From Streptomyces sp. ISL-94 (lineage in GTDB: Bacteria; Actinomycetota; Actinomycetes; Streptomycetales; Streptomycetaceae): a DNA stretch of 34,846 bases. The position numbers and the translations under genes are program-made. The stretch is from NCBI RefSeq assembly GCF_018614075.1, contig NZ_JAGGOZ010000088.1:1-34846 (forward strand). Reading direction: 5' to 3'. Positions 16,834-23,988 of this stretch are shown in pieces; within the stretch, counting starts at the first letter, position 1, and each line of letters starts with the position of its first letter. The notes under the pieces were generated by a model that was given only the letters and a program-made list of their open reading frames with translations, did no database searches and was not told the DNA's origin.

Positions 16834-17774
16834 GTGGAAGGGGACGTCTCGTGCCTTCGGTCCAGCCTGGGGGCGATAAGGCGGACGGCCCGTTCCGCGG
16901 GGACGCTGCTGGAGCACGTACCGGTGGCTGCCTTCGGCATCGACGACGCCGGGCTCGTCGCCTACTGGGGACCCGGCGCACAGGACCTCTTCGGCCACGA
17001 CTCCGCCGCCGCCCCGGCGCAGCCCGGCGCCCTGCTCTTCGCCGACACGGCATCCCGGAACGCCTCCGACACGTGCGCCCAGCGGGCCCTGCTGCCCAGC
17101 GCGCTGGCGAGCAGCCCGTACGTGGACGTGGCGCACCGGTACCTGCCCGGCAGCCACATCAACGAGGTCGGCGGCGACTGGTACGACGTGATCCGGCTGC
17201 CGGACGACCGGGGTAGCCCTCGTGGTGGGCGACGTGAGGGGGCACGGGGTGCCGGCCGCCGCTGCCATGGGCCGCCTCCGGATCACCACCAAGGCGCTGG
17301 CCCGGCACACCGGCGAACCGGACGCCCTGCTCGCCGAGCTCGACGCGTGCGCCCACGAGGCCGGCATGGAGCTGGCCACGTGCCTGTACATCGTGTACGA
17401 CCCGAGGACCGGCCGCGCCCGCATCGCCAACGCCGGCCCCCCCGCCCCTGGTGCTCCGCCCGGACGGCGCGGTCGACACCCTCGACCAGGTCCTGGGAGT
17501 CCCGCTCGGCGTCGGCGGCGTCCCGTTCCGGACGACCGGGATCGAACTCCCCGACCACGCGACCCTCGTCCTCTGCACCGACGGCCTCATCGAAACCCGC
17601 GGCCGGCACATCGGGACGGGCCCGGAATCCCTGCGCACCGGACTGGGCGGATCGACCGGCCCGCTGGAGCCCATGGCGGACCGGATCCTCGCCCGCCTGC
17701 TCCCCGGCCCACCGGCCGACGACACCGTCCTCGTCCTCGCGCGCGTCCACCGCCTGCCGACTTCCCCGGACTGA
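16834..17774 (+). pseudogene. Frameshifted PAS-SpoIIE (PP2C) phosphatase
   Basis: Three consecutive frames together give one protein. The first has a partial PAS domain (LLEHVPVAAFGIDDAGLVAY) running directly into QRALLPSALASSPYVDVAHR and NEVGGDWYDVIRLPDD. The second has VVGDVRGHGVPAAAAMGRLR. The third has LVLCTDGLIETRG and DDTVLVLAR. The two frame changes are single extra bases in homopolymers: GGGG at 17211-17214 and a run of seven C at 17437-17443. Removing one base from each restores the frame. The sensor part between PAS and phosphatase, usually a GAF domain, is also missing. Family members act in anti-sigma-factor and stress signalling. The start (GTG 16834) is uncertain. Confidence 0.75.
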
Positions 17775-17837
17775 CCGCTGCGACAGCTCACACTCCGGTC
17801 CGTTGGCCTTCCGGTGGCCGATGACGGGCGGTCCAGA

Positions 17838-17854
17838 CTGGGCCAATGGTCCAG
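17838..17854. promoter_or_regulatory. 17-bp palindrome upstream of the FUSC exporter gene
   Basis: CTGGGCCAATGGTCCAG fits CTGGNCCANTGGNCCAG, symmetric except for the variable positions. A further GGTCCAG lies at 17830-17836, 18 bases before the GGTCCAG of the right half. It resembles GntR/MocR-type operators. It lies about 200 bases before the FUSC gene in a 280-base gap that otherwise holds no gene I can support. Confidence 0.45.
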
Positions 17855-18053
17855 TCATCCTGGGACCGGTTGAACCAGTGGGCCTCCGCCTGGTTATCTG
17901 TGTCCTATCCATGTACCTACGGCGCCGCGCAGCGCCGGACGGCAACGAGGCCGGTCCGGAGCGCGGCGCCTTCGCCGTGCCCGTACGCCGCCCACCACCC
18001 CCGGGCGGCTGCCGGGCCGGCGCGCACCACTGCAAGGGGGGCGGCACACCGCC

Positions 18054-19556
18054 GTGAAGAGGATGTTCGTGGCTCCGGATCCGGGGCGTCTGAGACTCAG
18101 GAACTCGGCCCGCGCCGTCATCGGCGTCGCCGCCGCCGTCGCACTCGCCGAGCTGTGCGGCCTCTCCCTGACCGCCTCCATCACCGGGGGCCTCGCGGCC
18201 CTGCTGGCCCTCTTCACCGTGCTCGACGCGACCGTCCGCGCCCAGCGGGCCACCACCGCCCTGCTGCCGCTCGCCGGATTCCCCGTCCTGGCGCTGGCCA
18301 CCACCCTGCACGGGGTGCCGCTCGCCCGGGACGCCGCCTTCCTCGCCGTCGTGTTCGCCGGGGTCTACGCCCGCCGCTTCGGCCCGCGCGGGCACGCCCT
18401 CGGGATCTTCGGCTTCATGATGTTCTTCGTCACCCAGTTCCTGCACGCCCAGCCCGGCCAGCTGCCCGAGCTGTACGCCGCCGTCGGGCTGGCCCTCCTC
18501 GCCGCCGGGGCCGTGCGCTTCGCCCTGTGGCCCATCGAGCGGCGCACCCCGCCTCCCGCCGCGCCGCCCGGCCTGCCGGGCACCGGGCTCGCCCGGCCCA
18601 CCACCCGCCAGGCCTTCCAGGCCACCGCCGCCTGCGCCTTCGCGCTCGGCATCGGCCAGGCGCTCTCCGAGGACCGCTGGTACTGGGCCGTCGGCACCGC
18701 CTGGTGGATCTTCGTCAACACCGCGTCGCGCGGCGAGACCCTCGTCCGCGGCTTCCGCCGGGTCCTCGGCACCGTCCTCGGCATCGCCGCCGGGCTGCTG
18801 ATCGCCGTACCCCTGCACGGGACGCCCCTGCCCACCGCCGTACTCGTCGCCGTCTGCGTCTTCGGGATCTTCTACACCGCGGCCCCGTCGTACTCCTGGA
18901 TGATGTTCTTCGTCACCGTCATGGCCGGCCTGCTCTACGGGCTCCTCGGCGTGCTCCACCCCGGGCTGCTGGTCCTGCGCTTCCAGGAGACCGCGATCGG
19001 CGCCCTCGGTGCCGCCCTCGCCGTCGTGATCATCCTCCCGGTGACCACGCACGCCGCCAACGACGCCTGGATCCAGCGAGCCCTGCACTGTGTGCGGGCC
19101 TCCACCGCGGCCTCCCTCGACCGGCTCGCCGGGAACCCCGACGCCGACCCCGCCCCCCACGCCGCCGAGCTCGAACTGCTGCTGGGCCGCGTACGGATGG
19201 CGCTCGCGCCCCTCGTCCACCCGCTGAGCCCGCTGCGCGCCCGCAAGGCCAGGGCCCGGCAGGTCCTGGCGCTGCTCGACGACTGCGCCCGCGAGGTCCG
19301 CGGGCTGGTGGCAGTCGCCGCCGACCCGCAGGCCTCGCACGACGCCAGGCTGGCCGCCGCCTGCTGGCGCGTGGAGGCGGCCGTGGAGGCCCTGACCGCC
19401 CCGCGGAGCACACCGGAACTCACCGCTCCGGTGCCGGCCCGCCCGGCACCCGCCGAGCCGGCCCTCGCCCACCTGCACGGCATCGAGCACGCGCTCGTCG
19501 CGCTCGCCGCCCCGCTGCGCACCGACCCGCGGGCCCCGCTGGTCATCAGCGCCTGA
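18054..19556 (+). CDS. FUSC-family membrane protein, probable aromatic-acid exporter
   Basis: A 500-aa protein with two blocks of membrane helices (about residues 15-165 and 195-335) and a cytoplasmic C-terminal helical domain. This is the duplicated architecture of FUSC/aromatic acid exporter proteins (PET/YhfK/AaeB relatives). The second block contains ALSEDRWYWAVGTAWWIFVN and TLVRGFRRVLGTVLGIAAG, the conserved FUSC core. It probably exports aromatic acids or other amphipathic compounds. The start is GTG at 18054 behind a purine-rich AAGGGGGGCGG; ATG at 18063 is an alternative. Its stop overlaps the stop of the convergent helicase gene by 11 bases, so the two genes may interfere at their 3' ends. 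Confidence 0.85.
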   Translation: MKRMFVAPDPGRLRLRNSARAVIGVAAAVALAELCGLSLTASITGGLAALLALFTVLDATVRAQRATTALLPLAGFPVLALATTLHGVPLARDAAFLAVVFAGVYARRFGPRGHALGIFGFMMFFVTQFLHAQPGQLPELYAAVGLALLAAGAVRFALWPIERRTPPPAAPPGLPGTGLARPTTRQAFQATAACAFALGIGQALSEDRWYWAVGTAWWIFVNTASRGETLVRGFRRVLGTVLGIAAGLLIAVPLHGTPLPTAVLVAVCVFGIFYTAAPSYSWMMFFVTVMAGLLYGLLGVLHPGLLVLRFQETAIGALGAALAVVIILPVTTHAANDAWIQRALHCVRASTAASLDRLAGNPDADPAPHAAELELLLGRVRMALAPLVHPLSPLRARKARARQVLALLDDCAREVRGLVAVAADPQASHDARLAAACWRVEAAVEALTAPRSTPELTAPVPARPAPAEPALAHLHGIEHALVALAAPLRTDPRAPLVISA

Positions 19557-21837
19557 GCAGTCCCTCCGGGTCCAGCCCCGCAGGCAGCCGGCCCTCGGTG
19601 TGCACCACCCCGAGGGCCTGGGTGGCCCGGGTCAGCGCCACGTACAGGTCGCTCGGCTGGAGGTCGGCCGGTTCCACCACGATCACCGTGTCGAACTCCA
19701 GCCCCTTGGCCTGGCGCGGGTCCAGGAGGACGGCCTCCCGGGTCAGGTCCGGCTCCGCACCCGCCCGGACCTCCGGCAGTACGGCGGCCAGGGCTCCGTG
19801 CAGCGCGCGCGGCGCGATCACCGCGAGCCGCCCCTCGGCGGGCCGTTCCCGCTCCACCGCCTCCCCGACGGCCGCCGCCAGGTCACCGGACGCCCGCGCC
19901 CACGGCCGCACCCCGGTGGACCGCACCGAGCTCGGCGGTTCGAAGCCGGGATCGCGGGACCGCAGCACGGACGCCGCCACCTCCATGATCTCGGCGGGCG
20001 TACGGTAGTTGACCCCCAGCCGGACCAGCTCCCAGCGCCCGCCGACGTACGGGCCGAGGATCCGCTCCCACGATCCGCACCCCGCTTCGTCGGCGGTCTG
20101 CGCGGGATCGCCGACCAGCGTCATCGACCGGGTCGGGCAGCGCCGCATCAGCAGCCGCCACGCCATCTCCGACAGCTCCTGCGCCTCGTCCACGATGACG
20201 TGTCCGAAGGCCCAGGTACGGTCCGCCGCGGCCCGCTCGGCCGCGCTGCGGTGGTCGGCCTCCTCGTGCCGCTCGGCCATCCGCTCGGCGTCGATGATGT
20301 CGTGCGCCGCGAGGTACTCGTTCTCCTCGTCCTCGAACTCGTACGACTCCGAGCCCTGAGACAGGTCCAGCACCCCCTGGGCGTAGGCGATGCGCCGCCG
20401 GCGCTCCCGCTCCTCGGCGGCGCGCCGGGCGCTGTCGTCCTCACCGAGGAGCTCGGCCGCCTCGTCCAGCAGCGGTACGTCGGCCGGCGTCCAGTCCGGG
20501 CGCTGCGACGGCTCGCGCCGGATCAGCTCCGCCTCGTGCGCCGGCAGGTGCGTGGGCTCCGCCAGGAAGTCCGTGACCAGCCGTTCGGGCGTGAGGGAGG
20601 GCCACAGCGAATCGATCGCGGCGTGCACGGCCGGGCTCATCGCGATCTCCTTGCCCAGCTGTGCCACGTCGTCCGAGCCGAGCAGGTCCGGGCCGCCGTA
20701 CGGATCGGCGCCCAGCCGGTCGGCGAGCTGCGCCGTGAGCGCGTCGATGATCCGGAAGGCGAAGGTGGGCCGGGCCTGGTTGTGCGGCAGCCCCGTGGCC
20801 CGGGCCCGGTCGCGCGCCTCGTACGCCATGGTGCGGTCCAGCAGCAGGATGCCGTAGTCGTCGTGGTCGATCTCGAGCGCGGGCTCGGGGACCGTGTCGA
20901 ACTCCTCGCCCCGGTCCGCCGGCATTTCCTCCGGCAGGCACTGCCGATCGGCGACCACCCGGGCCAGGACGTCCGCCATCGCGGCGCGGCCCTTCACCGC
21001 GGCGGCGCCGGGGCGCTCGGTTCCGGTCGCGTGCACCCCGGGGAACAGCTCGCCGGGGGTCGCCAGCAGCACTCCCGTCTCGCCGAGCGCCGGCAGCACC
21101 CCGCCGATGTAGCCCAGGAAGGCGGGGCCCGGGCCGACGACCAGCACCCCGCGCTTGGCGAGCTGCTCGCGGTGCGCGTACAGGAGGTACGCGGCGCGGT
21201 GCAGCGCGACCGCCGTCTTTCCGGTGCCCGGACCACCCTCGACGACGAGCACGCCGCGGTGCGGGGAGCGGATGACGCGGTCCTGCTCGGCCTGGATGGT
21301 CCGCACGATGTCGTGCATCCGGCCGGTCCGGGCGGCGTCGAGCGCGGCGAGCAGCACGGCGTCCGCGTCGGCGCCCTCGTACCCGGTGCGCTCCGCGTCC
21401 GTCAGATCCAGGATCTCGTCGTGCAGGGCGGCGACCACCCGCCCCCGGCTGCTGATGTGCCGGCGGCGGCGCAGCCCCATGGGCGTGTGGCCGGTGGCCA
21501 GGTAGAACGGGCGGGCGACCTCCGCCCGCCAGTCCAGGACCAGCGGGGTGCGCTCGGCGTCGTCCGCCCGGATTCCGAGGCGGCCGATGTGGTGGTCACG
21601 CCCGTCGGAAAACTCCAGACGGCCGAAACAGAGGCCGTTCTCACCCGCATTCAGCGCGGAGAGCAGGCCGGTCTGCTCGGCGACCAGGACATCGCGCTCC
21701 AGGCGGGCCTGGAATCCGGTCCCGACATCGCGCAGGGCACCTTTGACCGCGCGTTCGGCCTGGTCACGCAGGCGGTCGAGGCGCAGATAGAGTTCCGTGA
21801 CGAATTGCTGCTCTTTCCGGAATTCCTCGGTTGACAA
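19546..21837 (-). CDS. helD: HelD-like superfamily 1 helicase / RNA polymerase-recycling motor
   Basis: A 763-aa UvrD-like ATPase with the HelD layout. An N-terminal coiled-coil arm (STEEFRKEQQFVTELYLRLD onward) leads into the first ATPase domain with Walker A EGGPGTGKT (about 200-208). A long HelD-specific insertion follows, then the second half with motif II VIVDEAQE, motif III TLVGDPAQT and LGVNYRTPAEI. HelD proteins bind RNA polymerase and free it from stalled complexes; the actinobacterial HelR branch also displaces rifamycins. I start it at TTG 21837 because AGGAG lies five bases upstream; the GTG at 21841-21843 overlaps that AGGAG. I found no rifamycin-associated palindrome upstream. 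It is divergent from the streptothricin acetyltransferase gene, and its start codon region overlaps that gene's -35 box. Confidence 0.9.
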   Translation of the reverse strand: MSTEEFRKEQQFVTELYLRLDRLRDQAERAVKGALRDVGTGFQARLERDVLVAEQTGLLSALNAGENGLCFGRLEFSDGRDHHIGRLGIRADDAERTPLVLDWRAEVARPFYLATGHTPMGLRRRRHISSRGRVVAALHDEILDLTDAERTGYEGADADAVLLAALDAARTGRMHDIVRTIQAEQDRVIRSPHRGVLVVEGGPGTGKTAVALHRAAYLLYAHREQLAKRGVLVVGPGPAFLGYIGGVLPALGETGVLLATPGELFPGVHATGTERPGAAAVKGRAAMADVLARVVADRQCLPEEMPADRGEEFDTVPEPALEIDHDDYGILLLDRTMAYEARDRARATGLPHNQARPTFAFRIIDALTAQLADRLGADPYGGPDLLGSDDVAQLGKEIAMSPAVHAAIDSLWPSLTPERLVTDFLAEPTHLPAHEAELIRREPSQRPDWTPADVPLLDEAAELLGEDDSARRAAEERERRRRIAYAQGVLDLSQGSESYEFEDEENEYLAAHDIIDAERMAERHEEADHRSAAERAAADRTWAFGHVIVDEAQELSEMAWRLLMRRCPTRSMTLVGDPAQTADEAGCGSWERILGPYVGGRWELVRLGVNYRTPAEIMEVAASVLRSRDPGFEPPSSVRSTGVRPWARASGDLAAAVGEAVERERPAEGRLAVIAPRALHGALAAVLPEVRAGAEPDLTREAVLLDPRQAKGLEFDTVIVVEPADLQPSDLYVALTRATQALGVVHTEGRLPAGLDPEGLLRR

Positions 21838-21860
21838 TTGCACTCCTGCCGCGATACAGT
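21831..21860 (+). promoter_or_regulatory. Near-consensus promoter for the streptothricin acetyltransferase gene
   Basis: TTGACA (21831-21836), an 18-base spacer and TACAGT (21855-21860) match the housekeeping-sigma consensus. Predicted transcription starts near 21867, about 110 bases before the acetyltransferase ATG. The -35 box lies over the first codons of the divergent helicase gene. Confidence 0.65.
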
Positions 21861-21890
21861 GTCCTCGTAAGGTTCTTCACGTCTTCGTTT

Positions 21891-22037
21891 ATGGAGAAGT
21901 CACGAACCAATCAATATACGCTCTCTCCTCCCTCGGCAGCGAATTCAGCCGGGGGATTTTTTGCGTACCGTGGTTCTCATGACCACCGCACACGGCTCTG
22001 CCGACGGCATCGTCTACCGCCTCGCCCGCCCCGATGA
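21891..22037 (+). CDS. Possible leader ORF, 48 codons, overlapping the attenuator hairpin
   Basis: An ATG about 24 bases after the predicted transcription start opens a frame beginning MEKSRTNQYTLSPPSAANSA. It runs through the terminator-like hairpin and ends in TGA at 22037, inside the acetyltransferase gene in another frame. No good ribosome-binding site is present. Its start codon would sit in the loop of a weak hairpin (GGTTC 21871-21875 with GAACC 21904-21908, CTTC with GAAG inside). Translation of this frame would place ribosomes over the terminator and deliver them to the acetyltransferase start. Whether it is translated is unknown. Confidence 0.3.
   Translation: MEKSRTNQYTLSPPSAANSAGGFFAYRGSHDHRTRLCRRHRLPPRPPR
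21929..21962 (+). terminator. Intrinsic terminator-like hairpin in the leader (candidate attenuator)
   Basis: TCCCTCGGC (21929-21937) pairs with GCCGGGGGA (21948-21956), a nine-pair stem with one G-T pair and a ten-base loop. It is followed at once by six T (21957-21962). A U-run is unusual in Streptomyces terminators. No gene lies between the promoter at 21831-21860 and this hairpin apart from the possible leader ORF, so it sits where an attenuator would. Confidence 0.6.
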
Positions 22038-22554
22038 CGCGGGAGCCATCGAGGCCCTGGACGGCTCCTTCACCACCGACACGGTCTTCGAGGTGGCCGC
22101 CTCGGAAGCCGGCTTCACGCTCCGCGAGGTGCCCGCGGACCCGCCGGTGTACAAGGAGTTCCCGCCCGAGGAGCACGACGAGCAGGGGCTCGGCCGCGGC
22201 TCCGGTGCGCAGGGGAATGCGCGGACCTTCGTGGCCCTCGACGGCGGGCGGCTGTGCGGCTTCGTCGCCGCGGGCTACGCCGCCTGGAACCGGCGCGTCA
22301 CCATCGAGGACATCGAGGTCTCCCCGGAACACCGGGGTCGCGGCATCGGCCGGGCGCTGATGGAGTGCGCGGCCGACTTCGCCCGCGAACACGGCGCCGA
22401 ACACCTCTGGCTGGAGGTCAGCTCCGTCAACGCTCCTGCCGTGCACGCCTATCGGCGCATGGGCTTCACCCTCTGCGGCCTCGATACCACCCTGTACGGC
22501 GGCACGCCTGCCGTGGGCGAGCAGGCGCTGTTCATGAGCCGGCCCTGCCGCTGA
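21979..22554 (+). CDS. sat: Streptothricin N-acetyltransferase (GNAT family)
   Basis: A 191-aa GNAT enzyme closely resembling the streptothricin/nourseothricin acetyltransferases of Streptomyces. It transfers acetyl from acetyl-CoA to the beta-lysine amino group of streptothricin, inactivating it. Shared landmarks as I recall that family are EALDGSFTTDTVFEV (26-40), LREVPADPP (48-56), the acetyl-CoA loop in IEVSPEHRGRGIGRALM (112-128), HLWLEVSSVNAPAVHAYRRM (142-161) and the MSRPC-type ending. The ATG at 21979 is chosen because MTTAHGS matches the family N terminus; a TTG at 21961 lies in the T-run. No Shine-Dalgarno sequence precedes it. Expression may depend on the leader described at 21831-21962. 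No streptothricin biosynthesis genes are seen, so this is probably resistance only. Confidence 0.9.
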   Translation: MTTAHGSADGIVYRLARPDDAGAIEALDGSFTTDTVFEVAASEAGFTLREVPADPPVYKEFPPEEHDEQGLGRGSGAQGNARTFVALDGGRLCGFVAAGYAAWNRRVTIEDIEVSPEHRGRGIGRALMECAADFAREHGAEHLWLEVSSVNAPAVHAYRRMGFTLCGLDTTLYGGTPAVGEQALFMSRPCR

Positions 22555-22574
22555 TGTGGTGTGGTGCAGGGGCA

Positions 22575-22645
22575 ACCGGTGTGCCGAACTCCCGGACTGT
22601 GGCGGATCGTACGCGCTGTCGGCACCGGTGCGCAGTCCGATCCGC
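22575..22645. other. Two interleaved inverted repeats between sat and nos
   Basis: Repeat A pairs ACCGGTGTGCCGA (22575-22587) with TCGGCACCGGT (22619-22629), eleven pairs with a two-base bulge. Repeat B pairs GCGGATCG (22602-22609) with CGATCCGC (22638-22645), eight perfect pairs. Their arms interleave, so in RNA they are either alternatives or a pseudoknot. Upstream of nos there is also GTGC-TCATT-GCAC (22718-22730) and a possible -10, TATACA (22704-22709). Function is not known. Confidence 0.5.
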
Positions 22646-22784
22646 GAAGATCACCCGGAGGGGTGCTGCGGACGCGCCTGGCGCACACCGCTGACCTGCG
22701 GTATATACAACGGGCGAGTGCTCATTGCACATTCATCCGGCACGTACAGGGTGGATCTGGTCGGACAGGGGGTAACGGTCCGGA

Positions 22785-23933
22785 ATGGAAATACTTCCAC
22801 AGCGCTCCACCACCGCTCAGGTGTGGGAAGCGGCCGAGGAGTTCATCCGACTCTTCCACAGGGAGAACCCCGACGCGGGTGATCCGCGTGCCCGGCTCGC
22901 CGCCGTACGGGCCGAGCTCGCGGAGACCGGCACCTACCGGCACACTCCCGAGGAACTGGCCCACGGCGCCCGTGTGGCCTGGCGCAACAGCAACCGCTGC
23001 ATAGGCAGGCTGTATTGGAACTCGCTGCGGGTTCGTGACCGCCGCGGGCTCACCGACGCCGACGGCATCGCCGCCGAGTGCTTCGAGCACCTGCGCGAGG
23101 CGACCAACGACGGCCGGGTCCGGCCCACGATCACGGTCTTCGCCCCCGACGCCCCCGACCGACCCGGCCCGTTGATCTGGAGCGAGCAGCTCGTCCGGTA
23201 CGCGGGCTACGGGGACCACCCCTCCGTCATCGTCGGCGACGCCCGCAACGCCCCGCTCACCGAGGCCCTGCTGCGGCTCGGCTGGCCCGGCGGCTCCGGC
23301 AGCCCCTTCGACCTCCTCCCGCTGGTGGTCCAGGGGGTCGACGACAAGCCCCGCTGGTTCGACACCCCCGCGGACGCCGTGATGGAGGTGCCGATCGAGC
23401 ACCCCGACGGTGACGGGGGCGGCGACGGCTGGGGGGACTGGGGCCTGCGCTGGCACGCCGTGCCCGCCATCTCCAACATGTGCCTGGAGATCGGCGGCGT
23501 CCACTACCCGGCCGCCCCGTTCAACGGCTGGTACATGGGCACCGAGATAGGGGCCCGCAACCTCGCCGACACCGACCGCTACAACCTGCTGCCCGCCGTG
23601 GCCCGCCGGCTGGGCCTGGACACCACCAGCGACCGCTCGCTGTGGAAGGACCGTGCCCTCGTCGAGCTCAACCGCGCGGTCCTGCACTCCTTCGACCGCG
23701 CCGGAGTCACCATCGCCGACCACCACACCGAATCCCGGCGGTTCCTCTCCCACCTCGCTCGGGAGGAGCGCAAGGGCCGCGAGGTCGGCGCCGACTGGTC
23801 CTGGATCGTGCCGCCGATCTCCGGTTCCGCGACGCCCGTCTTCCACCGCACGTACGAGGACCGGCAGAGCCATCCGGCGTACGAGCACCACCCGGGCGCG
23901 TCCGAACGCGCCCAGGGGCGGGATTTGGTCTAG
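22785..23933 (+). CDS. nos: Bacterial nitric oxide synthase, oxygenase domain only
   Basis: A 382-aa heme-thiolate enzyme converting L-arginine to citrulline and NO. The heme ligand Cys72 is in VAWRNSNRCIGRLYW. The substrate and pterin region includes EVPIEHP, LRWHAVPAISNMCLEIGG and APFNGWYMGTEIGARN, with Glu254 expected to bind the arginine guanidinium. The length is normal for bacterial NOS, and no reductase domain is fused, so electrons must come from separate flavodoxin or ferredoxin reductases. A Gly/Asp-rich insert (about 209-220) follows EVPIEHP. The ATG at 22785 has AGGGGG upstream, and that purine run lies in the loop of a small hairpin (CGGAC 22762-22766 with GTCCG 22778-22782). No thaxtomin genes or TxtE-type P450 accompany it. 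NO may serve signalling, or protection from oxidants and antibiotics. Confidence 0.94.
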   Translation: MEILPQRSTTAQVWEAAEEFIRLFHRENPDAGDPRARLAAVRAELAETGTYRHTPEELAHGARVAWRNSNRCIGRLYWNSLRVRDRRGLTDADGIAAECFEHLREATNDGRVRPTITVFAPDAPDRPGPLIWSEQLVRYAGYGDHPSVIVGDARNAPLTEALLRLGWPGGSGSPFDLLPLVVQGVDDKPRWFDTPADAVMEVPIEHPDGDGGGDGWGDWGLRWHAVPAISNMCLEIGGVHYPAAPFNGWYMGTEIGARNLADTDRYNLLPAVARRLGLDTTSDRSLWKDRALVELNRAVLHSFDRAGVTIADHHTESRRFLSHLAREERKGREVGADWSWIVPPISGSATPVFHRTYEDRQSHPAYEHHPGASERAQGRDLV

Positions 23934-23988
23934 ACCTTCTGTTACGGTCGGCTCCGGACGGATCCGGCAGCGGCGGAGAGGGCAACCG

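Noticed and set aside
21838..21978. A rifamycin-associated element (GGGGCTT...AAGCCCC-type palindrome) upstream of helD
   Set aside because: No such palindrome is present in the gap, so a HelR-type rifamycin regulation is not supported here.
22556..22784. Small open frames between sat and nos
   Set aside because: They lack ribosome-binding sites and codon bias, and run out of frame into nos.
22785..23933. A thaxtomin-type biosynthetic cluster around nos
   Set aside because: No NRPS, TxtE-type P450 or txtR-like regulator is seen in the window.
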